In this document: piece by piece, positions 1 to 8,287 of the stretch
Layout: the number at the start of each line of letters is the position of its first letter
Numbering within the stretch: the first letter of the stretch is position 1
Assembly: GCF_014648655.1 (NCBI RefSeq)
Contig: NZ_BMRN01000017.1
Span: 91,646-155,645, forward strand
DNA from: Streptomyces atratus
GTDB lineage: Bacteria; Actinomycetota; Actinomycetes; Streptomycetales; Streptomycetaceae
Length of the DNA: 64,000 bases
Direction: 5' to 3'
The notes under the pieces: model-generated
The model's database searches: none
What the model was told of the DNA's origin: nothing
What the model saw: the letters and a program-made list of their open reading frames with translations, nothing else
Program-made: the position numbers and the translations under genes

Positions 1-408
1 GGCGCGGTGCTGTTCCCGGCACCGATCGCCATCGCCGCCACGGCAGACGGCCCGCTCTGGCTCCGTGCCGGAGCCCTGGCCGCAGCCGAGTTCCTCTCAG
101 GCTTCGGCGTCATGCTGTTCGACGTGAATCTCAACTCCCTCCAGGCCGCGGTGATCCCCGACGGTATGCGCAGTCGCGTGGCCGGCGCGTACAGCACGAT
201 CAATTACGGCATTCGACCCGTCGGTGCCATCGTCGGCGGTCTGCTCGCGACCCACCTCGGCCTGAGGGCGGCACTCCTCATCGCCGCTGTCGGCGGAGCC
301 CTGTCGCTGCTCTGGCTACTGCCCTCACCGATACCCCGCATCCGCTCCCTGACCCAGACCCGCGTCGCGGATACAACACGCGACGGGACGAGGACAATCG
401 GCCAGTGA
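1..408 (+). CDS. MFS transporter, C-terminal part (cut by window edge)
   Basis: The frame is open from the first base of the window, so the true start lies upstream; 135 codons are visible before the TGA. The translation is mostly hydrophobic, with about four membrane helices and the glycine-rich turn 'GAIVGGLLATHLGLR', as in the C-terminal half of major facilitator superfamily drug-type exporters. A short charged tail follows the last helix. It converges on the phosphodiesterase gene that follows. Substrate cannot be judged from this part. The family is fairly sure, the role is not. Confidence 0.75.
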   Translation, partial: GAVLFPAPIAIAATADGPLWLRAGALAAAEFLSGFGVMLFDVNLNSLQAAVIPDGMRSRVAGAYSTINYGIRPVGAIVGGLLATHLGLRAALLIAAVGGALSLLWLLPSPIPRIRSLTQTRVADTTRDGTRTIGQ

Positions 409-493
409 GGTCTCCCCGGCAACGTGACGGTTGCGGTGTGGTCCTCGCCCGCCGGTTCGAGTACTGCCTGTCGGCCGGCCCTGGTTGATTCGT

Positions 494-1090
494 TCAAGAT
501 CCAGTGCAGTTCCCCTTGCCGAGGGCCCAGGCCTCGATGTCGCGGTAGTGGATCGGTCCACGGCTACGGCCGATGTTGCTGCCGACCAGGTGCAGCCGTT
601 CGGCAGGCCATCGGCGGCCGGTGAATCCGGCGAGCCCTTCGGCGATTTCTCCTGCCGAGGATCGATCTCCTCGGCGGGCACGGGCCAACGTCAGATGTGG
701 GCGCAGGGACCGACCTTCGAAGGCGACACCGCAGTTCTGGACCGCGGTACGCACATCGGCGGCAAGCATGTGCAGCTCATCGAGGTCTCCGTCGATTCCG
801 CTCCACAGCACCCGGTCGTCGAAGGTTCCGCTGCCGCGCAGTGCCAACCAGAGCGGTTGGTGGTCCGCTGCGAGGTTGGCGAGAGGCGGGCGCAGGAGCG
901 GAACTGTCTCGGCCGGTAGCTCCCCGAGGAACGCCAGGGTGATGTGCCAGTCCTCGATACGGTTCCATCGCATGTGAGGGTGTGTGTCATAGGCGGGGCG
1001 CAGTTCCCGGGCCAGTTCTTCTTTCGCGTGGTCGGGCGGGGCGAGGGCGATGAACACGCGCACGGTCGCGGGCTGAGTCTGTTCGTTCAC
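494..1090 (-). CDS. thpR: RNA 2',3'-cyclic phosphodiesterase (ThpR/LigT family)
   Basis: Protein of 198 residues. It carries the two HxTx motifs that define 2H phosphoesterases, 'WHITLAFLG' and 'RPHLTLAR', spaced as in ThpR/LigT proteins that open 2',3'-cyclic phosphate ends of RNA. I chose the GTG at 1090 ('VNEQTQPATVRVFIAL') because the family begins right at the first beta strand; an in-frame start at 1240 would add 50 arginine- and proline-rich residues with no family match. It is a single gene, convergent with the MFS gene and divergent from the protease. The biological RNA substrate in actinobacteria is unknown. Confidence 0.85.
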   Translation of the reverse strand: MNEQTQPATVRVFIALAPPDHAKEELARELRPAYDTHPHMRWNRIEDWHITLAFLGELPAETVPLLRPPLANLAADHQPLWLALRGSGTFDDRVLWSGIDGDLDELHMLAADVRTAVQNCGVAFEGRSLRPHLTLARARRGDRSSAGEIAEGLAGFTGRRWPAERLHLVGSNIGRSRGPIHYRDIEAWALGKGNCTGS

Positions 1091-1244
1091 ACCGGACTTC
1101 GTACCGCATCCGGGTAGTGGACGCGGCGGCCGGCCCAGGTACTGCAGGAGAGGCGCTCGCGGTCGCGATGCCGAGGAAACCAGCTCGGCCGGTACGCCCG
1201 ACGCCACGGCCCGGCGTGGGGCGAGTCCGTGCCCCACCACATCG

Positions 1245-1273
1245 TTGACGGATACCTGTCAAGTCGGATATCC
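1245..1273 (+). promoter_or_regulatory. Possible promoter of the first subtilase gene
   Basis: TTGACG at 1245-1250 is followed after 17 bases by ATATCC at 1268-1273, a vegetative-like -35 with a weak -10. It sits about 100 bases before the protease start in a 280-base intergenic region that otherwise shows only a short hairpin (GTGGGGC/GCCCCAC around 1217-1238). Weak call by eye only. Confidence 0.3.
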
Positions 1274-1370
1274 GCCAGGGCAGAACGGTCGACACACAGG
1301 TTGCCGCCACGAAAACTCTTCGCAGCACCCGGAACCACCCATTCACCAGGTGCGCGGAGGAGAGTCAACC

Positions 1371-4300
1371 ATGACCAGATTATCCGCGAGGCGCAGATCC
1401 CGGCTGCTCGCAGCGGGGCTGTCGCTCGTACTGCTGTCGGCAGGGCAGGCCGTCGCAGCCGGGGCGTTGGGGACGGTGGGGGCGGGCACCGACCGTGCCA
1501 CGTCACCCGTGCACGCACCCAGCACCGCGAGAACCGTCACCCTGATCACCGGTGACCAGGTGACCGTGACCGACCTCGGCGCGGGCCGGAAGTCGGTCGC
1601 CGTGGAGCGTCCCAAGGGCGCGACCGGAGCAGTTCGCAGCGAGATATCCGACGGCCGGATCACCGTCATACCCGACGAGGCCCGGCCCTACCTCCAGGCG
1701 GGCGTCCTCGACGCCGAACTCTTCGACGTCACCGCTCTGATCGAGCAGGGGCTCGGCGACCCGTCGTCCGACGGCCTCCCGCTCATCGTGACGTACACGA
1801 AGAACGCCCGCAGCGCGACGCCCCACGGAGCCCGCCAGGTCCGTGGGCTGCCGAGTGTGGGCGGTGCGGCCCTGGAGGCGTCGGCGTCCGGGGAGTTCTG
1901 GCGCACGGTCGCACCGGACGTCACCTCCGGGGCGCGCAGCGCGACTTCGGGCCGTGTGCATCTGTCGGGCGGCGTCGAAAAGATCTGGCTGGACGCACGC
2001 GTCGACACCGCGATGGAGACCAGCAACGCCCAGATCGGCACCCCTGCGGCCTGGGAGGCGGGGCTGTCCGGCAAGGGTGTCAAGGTCGCTGTCCTCGACA
2101 CGGGCGTGGACCCGACTCATCCCGATCTCAAGGACCGGGTGAGCGAGACCAAGAGCTTCATCGAGGGGCAGGAGGTCGCCGACCGGAACGGGCACGGCAC
2201 GCATGTCTCCTCCACCGTCGGTGGCAGCGGTGCGGCCTCCGACGGCAAGGAGAAGGGGGTAGCACCCGGCGCCACCCTCGCCGTCGGCAAGGTTCTCAGC
2301 GACCAGGGTTTCGGATCCGAGTCGCAGATCATCGCCGGCATGGAGTGGGCGGCCAAGGACGTCCACGCCAAGATCGTGTCCATGAGCCTCGGATCGTCAC
2401 AGGGCAGTGACGGCACCGACCCGATGGCCCAGGCGGTGAACACCCTCTCCAAGGACACAGGCGCCCTGTTCGTGATCGCGGCCGGCAACGCAGGTGCTCC
2501 CGGCACCATCGGCTCCCCAGGCGCCGCCGACTCGGCGCTGACGATCGGCGCGGTCGACTCCGCCGACCGGCGTGCGTCCTTCAGCAGCCAGGGCCCGCGC
2601 CTGGGCGACAACGCTCTGAAGCCCGACCTGTCCGCGCCGGGCGTGAACATCCTCGCGGCCCGCTCCCAGCTCGTGAGCGGCAGCGGCCCGTACACATCGA
2701 TGAGCGGTACGTCCATGGCCACGCCGCACGTCGCGGGCGTGGCGGCGCTGCTCGCCGAGAAGCACCCCGACTGGAGCGGACAGCAGCTCAAGGACGGGCT
2801 GATGAGCACCTCCAAGCAGATCAGCGGCACGTCGTACGAGGTGGGTGCGGGCCGTGTGGACGTCCCGTCCGCGATCGCCGCGCAGATCACCGCGACCGGC
2901 AGCGCCGACCTCGGCTTCATCAGCTGGCCGTACGAGGCGAACGAGCCGGTCAGGAAGACGCTGACCTACACCAACGCCTCCGACCGGCCGGTCACCCTGG
3001 CGCTGACCGCCGAGGGCGCTCCCGCCGGCGTGGTCACCCTCGCCGACTCCACTCTCACCGTGCCCGCGCACGGCACGGCGCAGACCACGGTCACCGGTGA
3101 TGGCACCACCGCGCCCGTCGGCCCGACCTCCGGCCGGATCGTCGCCAAGGACGGCGACACCGTGGTGGCGCACACGGCCTTCGGCCTGACCAAGGAGGAC
3201 GAGCGCTACACCCTCACGGTCCACGTCAAGGACCGCGACGGTGCCCCATCCGCCGCATTCGTGGCTGTGAAGCAGCTGGCCCAGGGCACAGATCCCTTCC
3301 CGGTCGCGGTCGATGACTCCGGCACGCTCAAGCTGCGTCTGCAGCCCGGCATGTACACCCTGTCCAGCTTCCTCGACGTGCGTGGCAGCCAGGGCAAGGA
3401 CTCGCTCGGCCTCGGTCTTCTCACCGAGCCCGAGGTCACCATGGACCGTGACCGCGAAGTCACCCTCGACGGGCGAACGTTGCGGGAGATCCGGGCCGAG
3501 GTGGACCAGCGGACCGAGACCCGTCAGCTGAATATGAAGTTCAACCGGGCTGCGAACGGCGCGTCCTTCACGTCGGCCGTGCAGGTGCCGCCGAAGTACG
3601 ACAGCATCTTCGCCGCGCAGACCCGCAAGCCCGCCACAGGCACCTTCGAGTACCGGACCGTGTGGCGGCTCGGCAAGCCGCTGCTCGATGTCGAAGCAGG
3701 CGGCCGGCGGCTCGGCGACGCGTTCGTCCCGTACGGATCGGACGTGTTCACCGGTCGCAAGCGGATGTCCCTGGTGGACGCGGGCACCGGAAGCCCTGCC
3801 GACTACGCCGGCAAGGACGTGACGGGCAATGCGGTCGTCGTGCGCCGCACCGGCGCGGTCACGCCCGCTGAGCTGGCCCAGAACGCACGGGACGCGGGCG
3901 CCAAGGCCCTGTTCGTCACCGACGATGTTCCCGGGCGGCTGTCGGCCTCGTTTGCCGGTGCCGACGGGGCGACACGTCCGCTGTACATCGCGACGGTGAA
4001 CGCTGCGGACGGGGCGCGACTGATCGAGACCGCTCGACTCGACCGGGGTGTCGAACTGACCGGAACCCAGTACACGCCGTACGTGTACGACCTCACCGAG
4101 GGATACCCGGGGGCGATCCCCGCTGATCTGACGTACCGGCCGGACAAGAGCGATCTGGCCGTCGTCAACAACAAGTTCCACGCGCCGAAGCCCGCCGACG
4201 GCGGCGAGTTCCGCTACTCGATCACCGACAGCTTCCCCTACGGCATCGGATTCCAGGAGAAGATCAAGTTCCCTGCGGAGCGCACCGACTACATCAGCGC

Positions 4301-5105
4301 CGGCCCCGACCAGGGCTGGCACGAGTCCATGTCCAGCGGCCCGGGCGCCATCGAGGAGCGCGGCGGCGTCGTGCACTACCGCGGCGGGACGCGCTCCGCA
4401 GCGGACTGGTTCAAGCCGGTCTGGCACCCGTGGCTGGGCACCGGACTCGGCTGGGGCCAGCAGCGTGCGGGCAACAACCTGCAGTTCAACACGCCGGGCT
4501 GGGGTGACTCGGGCCCGGACCACACCGGCTTCGGCGATGTGTGGAACCAGAAGTCGATGACCCAGTTCACCGAGGTGTACGTGGACGGGGTGCGGGTCGA
4601 ACGAAAGACCGGCTCGGGGGCGTACGCCCGGAACGTCAATCCGACCGAGCAGGACTTCAGGGTTGTCACCGACACCACCCTGGACCCGGAGGTCTGGCGG
4701 CTCGCCACGAAGGGCCATTCCGAGTGGACCTTCAAGTCGTCCGCCACGCCGGCCGACCGGTATACGTATCTGCCAATGCTCAACCTCGGGTTCGACGTCG
4801 ACACCGATCTGCACGGTGATGTGCGGGCCGGAAAGCGCCTGGATCTCGGGATCTTCTCCGAGTACGTCAAGGGCGCGCCGGACACCGGGAGGATCACCGG
4901 CTCCACGCTGGAGGTCTCCTTCGACGACGGCGCGACGTGGACGTCCGTCGAACTCGGCGGCGTACGCGGCAAGTCCGCCGCCTGGGCCGGCTCCGTGCGG
5001 GTGCCGGACGACGCGCAGTACATCTCCGTGCGGGCCTCGGCCGCCGACGACAAGGGCGGCTCGGTCAAGCAGGAGATCATCCGCGCGGTGGGCGTGCGGA
5101 AGTAA
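1371..5105 (+). CDS. Large secreted S8 (subtilisin-like) serine protease
   Basis: 1244 residues. ATG 1371 follows a GGAGGAGAG ribosome site and starts a Sec signal peptide (basic 'RLSARRRSR', hydrophobic stretch, cleavage near AVAAG). A prodomain of about 190 residues is followed by the S8 catalytic domain: Asp243 in 'VLDTGVD', His275 in 'NGHGTHV', oxyanion Asn373 in 'AAGNAGAPG', Ser448 in 'GTSMATPHVAG'. Some 700 further residues have beta-rich character with no motif I recognise, and probably form C-terminal accessory domains as in other giant Streptomyces subtilases. Role: extracellular protein degradation. A strong hairpin follows the stop, so it is probably transcribed alone. Specificity is unknown. 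Confidence 0.93.
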   Translation: MTRLSARRRSRLLAAGLSLVLLSAGQAVAAGALGTVGAGTDRATSPVHAPSTARTVTLITGDQVTVTDLGAGRKSVAVERPKGATGAVRSEISDGRITVIPDEARPYLQAGVLDAELFDVTALIEQGLGDPSSDGLPLIVTYTKNARSATPHGARQVRGLPSVGGAALEASASGEFWRTVAPDVTSGARSATSGRVHLSGGVEKIWLDARVDTAMETSNAQIGTPAAWEAGLSGKGVKVAVLDTGVDPTHPDLKDRVSETKSFIEGQEVADRNGHGTHVSSTVGGSGAASDGKEKGVAPGATLAVGKVLSDQGFGSESQIIAGMEWAAKDVHAKIVSMSLGSSQGSDGTDPMAQAVNTLSKDTGALFVIAAGNAGAPGTIGSPGAADSALTIGAVDSADRRASFSSQGPRLGDNALKPDLSAPGVNILAARSQLVSGSGPYTSMSGTSMATPHVAGVAALLAEKHPDWSGQQLKDGLMSTSKQISGTSYEVGAGRVDVPSAIAAQITATGSADLGFISWPYEANEPVRKTLTYTNASDRPVTLALTAEGAPAGVVTLADSTLTVPAHGTAQTTVTGDGTTAPVGPTSGRIVAKDGDTVVAHTAFGLTKEDERYTLTVHVKDRDGAPSAAFVAVKQLAQGTDPFPVAVDDSGTLKLRLQPGMYTLSSFLDVRGSQGKDSLGLGLLTEPEVTMDRDREVTLDGRTLREIRAEVDQRTETRQLNMKFNRAANGASFTSAVQVPPKYDSIFAAQTRKPATGTFEYRTVWRLGKPLLDVEAGGRRLGDAFVPYGSDVFTGRKRMSLVDAGTGSPADYAGKDVTGNAVVVRRTGAVTPAELAQNARDAGAKALFVTDDVPGRLSASFAGADGATRPLYIATVNAADGARLIETARLDRGVELTGTQYTPYVYDLTEGYPGAIPADLTYRPDKSDLAVVNNKFHAPKPADGGEFRYSITDSFPYGIGFQEKIKFPAERTDYISAGPDQGWHESMSSGPGAIEERGGVVHYRGGTRSAADWFKPVWHPWLGTGLGWGQQRAGNNLQFNTPGWGDSGPDHTGFGDVWNQKSMTQFTEVYVDGVRVERKTGSGAYARNVNPTEQDFRVVTDTTLDPEVWRLATKGHSEWTFKSSATPADRYTYLPMLNLGFDVDTDLHGDVRAGKRLDLGIFSEYVKGAPDTGRITGSTLEVSFDDGATWTSVELGGVRGKSAAWAGSVRVPDDAQYISVRASAADDKGGSVKQEIIRAVGVRK

Positions 5106-5113
5106 CCGACCGG

Positions 5114-5147
5114 GTGGGAGCCGCGCAGTCGGCGGCGCGGCTCCCAC
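5114..5147 (+). terminator. Hairpin terminator after the first protease gene
   Basis: Perfect 13-bp inverted repeat (GTGGGAGCCGCGC at 5114-5126 with its complement at 5135-5147, 8-base loop), starting 9 bases after the TAA stop. No T-run follows, which is usual for Streptomyces. Confidence 0.75.
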
Positions 5148-5288
5148 CTGCCGCGTGCGCGGTACATGGTCCGCACCCTGCACGTGGTGCTGCTCACGGC
5201 ACAGAGGACATCGTCCGGCGGGGCGCGGCTCGCCCGCGGTGGGTCCTGTCTAACGTACGGGCAGTACACCACCTGCCCGGGAGGCCCC

Positions 5289-6410
5289 GTGACCCGTACT
5301 CACCCGAAGAGATTCGCGCATCCTTTCGAGGCCGTCGAACCACCGCGCAACGCCGAAGTCGTGATCGGCGTGGTGTCAGTGACCGCCCTGGTGATGATGC
5401 TCGGTGCCCTGTCCGGGTCCGTGGTGTGGCTTCTGGGGCTCCTTGTGTTCCTGCCGGGGACGGCGTCGGCGCTGTGCACCGTACGCCAGACGAAGTTTGT
5501 GTCTGCATGGGCCACGCTTGTGGTCGCCGTCACCGTGGTGATCCGGCACGGTGACGGGCGGTCGTGGCTCGACAGGATCCTGATGGTGCTGCTCACCCTC
5601 GCTCTGGGCGCGGCCTCCGTCTACGCCTGCCACCGTCGTATCCGCCGCGAGCACGAGATGCTGCGGCTGCGCTCCACCGCCGCAGCGATGCAGCGCCACA
5701 TCCTTCGCCCTCTGCCTCTGCTCACCGACGACGTCCTGGTCGACGGCGTGTACGAGCCCGTGCAGGAGGACCGTCTCGTCGGCGGCGACATCTACGACGT
5801 CGTCGTCTCCCCATGGGGAACCCGGGTTCTGATCGGCGATGTCCAGGGCAAGGGCCTGCCCGCGGTCGGCGCCGCGTTCGCCGTCATCGGCGCCTTCCGT
5901 GAGGCGGCCCACCGGGAGCCCACCCTGACAGCGATCGTCGATGCCCTCGATGCCTCGGTCGTACGGCACAACTCCTATGCTGCACAGACCGGCGACGACG
6001 AGAGGTTCGTCACAGCGCTTATCGTCAACGTCGACGCGCACGACGAGGTACAAGTCATCAACTGCGGGCACATTCCTCCGCAGCTGCTGCACGACGCCAC
6101 CGTCATCACGCCGGCCCTCGACTCCGGTGTCCCCCTCGGTCTCGCCGAACTCACCGCCGAACCCGCGACCGTCAACTGGTTCGCCTTCCCGCCCGGCGCG
6201 ACGCTGCTGCTGACCACCGATGGGCTCACCGAGACCCGCGCCGCCGACGGCACGTTCTACCCCGTCACCGAACGCCTCACCGAGCGCGCGGCGCTCTCTC
6301 CCACCGAGCTGCCGCACGCCCTCTACGACGACGCGCGTGCGTTCGCCGGAGAGGGCGGCCAGCACGACGACGTCGCGGTCCTGTCCGTCCGACGGTCACC
6401 GCACCACTGA
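5289..6410 (+). CDS. Membrane-anchored SpoIIE-type PP2C phosphatase
   Basis: 373 residues from GTG 5289, which has GGGAGG just upstream; an in-frame ATG at 5166 would add 41 residues lacking family character. The first 115 residues form about four membrane helices. They are followed by a linker ('RRIRREHEMLRLRSTAAAMQ') and a SpoIIE/RsbU-like PP2C domain: 'DRLVGGDIYDVV' with the metal-binding Asp, 'LIGDVQGKGLPA', 'NCGHIPPQLL', 'LLLTTDGLTETR' and 'GGQHDDVAVLSV'. This family dephosphorylates anti-sigma-factor antagonists or other Ser/Thr phosphoproteins at the inner membrane. No sensor domain is seen besides the membrane part. The partner anti-sigma system is not in the window. Confidence 0.9.
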   Translation: MTRTHPKRFAHPFEAVEPPRNAEVVIGVVSVTALVMMLGALSGSVVWLLGLLVFLPGTASALCTVRQTKFVSAWATLVVAVTVVIRHGDGRSWLDRILMVLLTLALGAASVYACHRRIRREHEMLRLRSTAAAMQRHILRPLPLLTDDVLVDGVYEPVQEDRLVGGDIYDVVVSPWGTRVLIGDVQGKGLPAVGAAFAVIGAFREAAHREPTLTAIVDALDASVVRHNSYAAQTGDDERFVTALIVNVDAHDEVQVINCGHIPPQLLHDATVITPALDSGVPLGLAELTAEPATVNWFAFPPGATLLLTTDGLTETRAADGTFYPVTERLTERAALSPTELPHALYDDARAFAGEGGQHDDVAVLSVRRSPHH

Positions 6411-7233
6411 GCGCAACACGGCGCACGTACGCTCAAGTGCCCGGCCCCTCGGACGGCAAGCAAGGTCCGAACATGACTCCGCCGACACCGCCCGAGGACG
6501 TCGACGCTCCCGGCACCGCGCCACAACCGCATCGCTCCCGCGTGCGACGAGGACCTGTACTGAGCGGACGGGGCAGGCCCGCCGCCAGTAAAGCTGCAGG
6601 CGGTCGATCCCGTGGGGGTGGCCACGGCGAGGCGTCAGCGGAGCAGGAGGCCGGTAGCGGCCGGGCCTTGAAAGACGCTGTTCACCTGCACCGCAATGTC
6701 GCTCACGCTGCCCCCGTCCGCGAGCCGGTCCAGCCACCCCGCTGCCCCGGGCCGGCACAGACACGCAAGGAGCGCGCCGACTGCGGCCGTCGCAGAGTCG
6801 TCCGGCTGATTCGGGCTGCCGGACCGCAGAGCCGGCATCGCCGACGACGGCACCTGACCACAGTCCCCGATCCACGGGCCGCCACGCGGCCCGATCTCAT
6901 CGCCCGTAGTTTCCACCCCGACCCGGCGGGGCCGAATGTCCGCTGGTGCGGCGACTGGGCTCGATCCGCTTTGGCGGACACCCGAGATCAGGGGCTCAGC
7001 CCCCGGAAGGATGTCCATCATGGAGAGCATGGGGAAGAAGAGGCCGCGCCCTCGCCGTTCAACTGCCGCCGCTCCAGTGTGATTGAGGTGGTGGTCCAGC
7101 GCGGTCTCGCCCTCGTTGACTTCCAGCCACAGGTACGGGTCTTCATCAGTCGCAAGCCGAATTGTGCAGGCTTGGAACGCGCGCCGAGACCACACCCACT
7201 CATCGCCGCCCCACCTGCTGCCGGCGTGCTGTC
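6411..7233. other. Gap without a convincing gene; possible decayed minus-strand gene
   Basis: This 820-base stretch has long open frames on both strands, but most are arginine-rich shadows. The best candidate is the minus frame ending at 6635. It contains two protein-like patches, 'LATDEDPYLWLEVNEGETAL' near 7110-7170 and 'GAAGWLDRLADGGSVSDIAV' near 6680-6740, separated by poor sequence. I do not recognise either. It may be a degraded gene; I would not call a product. Confidence 0.25.
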
Positions 7234-8196
7234 TCACAACCAGCCGCGACGGGCCGCGATCACTCCGGCCTGGAAGCGGTTGGCGGCGCCGAGGAGGTCG
7301 TGCAGGCGGCTGATGCGGCGGCGCATGGTGCGGACGGACCAGCCGAGCTGGCGGGCTATCGCCTCGTCCTTGAGGCCGCTGACCAGGAGGGTGAGGACGA
7401 GTCGGTCCTCCTCGCCAAGGGGGTCCTCGGCGGGGGCGTTGAGGGGCAGGGCCTGCTTCCAGCACATTTCCCAGTAGCCGGTGAGGGCATCGAGCAGGGT
7501 GGACGGGCGGATCACCGCGGCGCGGACGTCGTTGAGGTCGAGGGAGAGCGGCATCAGGGCGAGCCTGCGGTCGGCGATGGCAAGTTTGATGCCCAGGCCG
7601 GGCAGGACACGGGCCTGTTCACCGTGCCGGACCAGCTCTCGGATGTCGTCCAGGACGCCCGGCCATTCCAGGGCCTCGGGGGCGTAGACCGCGCGGTACC
7701 GTACGCCACGGCCGAGCGCCGTCGCCTCGACCGGGTTGGAGGTGGTCAGGGCGTACGGCGGCCGGTCCAGGGTCATCACGTCCTCGTGGGCCTCCTGCTG
7801 AAGGCGGACGAACCAGCGGCCGAGCGCCTCGCTGCCGGTAGTGATCTCCACCTCGTCCTCATAGGTCGCGCCGGTGCGCGCGGCGGCGAACAGCCGGGAC
7901 AGTTCGTCGGCCGCCGAACGGACCCGCTCCAGCTCATTGCTTCTGGCCCGCACCAGCGCCTCGACGGCGGCTCCCGGCTCGATCGCGGCGTACCGGCGGC
8001 GGGAGCCGGCGAGCCGGCCGACCAGCCCGTGGTCGCGGAGCCGGTCCAGCGCCCTGGCGACGCGCTCGGCCGAACAGTCGAGATCCGCGGTGAGTTCGGC
8101 AGGCGCCGCCGTCCGCCGGGTCAGGACAGCGCGGTAGACGCTCTCGTCGAACGGATCGATGCCTGCCGCCGTGAGTTGCGGTGTCTCGGGAGTCAT
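7234..8196 (-). CDS. TrmB-type N-terminal, LuxR-type C-terminal transcriptional regulator
   Basis: 320 residues from ATG 8196. Residues about 8-75 form a winged helix of the TrmB kind ('ESVYRAVLTRRTAAPAEL', then 'RALDRLRDHGLVGRL'). A central ligand or effector region follows, and residues about 255-315 are a LuxR-like helix-turn-helix ('KDEAIARQLGWSVRTMRRRI'). This architecture is common in Streptomyces regulators whose ligands are mostly unknown. The gene is divergent from the propeller protease with 91 bases between the starts, and a large imperfect palindrome sits there, so it probably controls the protease and itself. That link is an inference from position. Confidence 0.85.
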   Translation of the reverse strand: MTPETPQLTAAGIDPFDESVYRAVLTRRTAAPAELTADLDCSAERVARALDRLRDHGLVGRLAGSRRRYAAIEPGAAVEALVRARSNELERVRSAADELSRLFAAARTGATYEDEVEITTGSEALGRWFVRLQQEAHEDVMTLDRPPYALTTSNPVEATALGRGVRYRAVYAPEALEWPGVLDDIRELVRHGEQARVLPGLGIKLAIADRRLALMPLSLDLNDVRAAVIRPSTLLDALTGYWEMCWKQALPLNAPAEDPLGEEDRLVLTLLVSGLKDEAIARQLGWSVRTMRRRISRLHDLLGAANRFQAGVIAARRGWL

Positions 8197-8206
8197 GGAC
8201 GGATGG

Positions 8207-8239
8207 TGGCCCAATTGTGCCAGCGGCAGCAATGGGCCA
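8207..8239. promoter_or_regulatory. Candidate operator between regulator and propeller protease
   Basis: Imperfect palindrome: TGGCCCAATTGTGCC (8207-8221), AGC spacer, then GGCAGCAATGGGCCA (8225-8239). The arms match over 14 positions with two single-base indels. It begins 11 bases upstream of the regulator start and ends about 50 bases before the protease start, a natural place for autoregulation and control of the protease. Confidence 0.55.
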
Positions 8240-8287
8240 CGTAGATCAGTTGTGCGGCAAGTGCCCTCACCACTAGGACCTTTACGC

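Noticed and set aside
2397..5183. 928-codon minus-strand open frame opposite the first protease
   Set aside because: Rich in Arg/Gly/Val with no family motif; it is the antisense shadow of a high-GC gene whose plus-strand product has a full catalytic triad and signal peptide.
6437..7477. 346-codon plus-strand frame
   Set aside because: Arg/Pro/Ser-rich, no motifs, and overlaps the regulator gene antisense.
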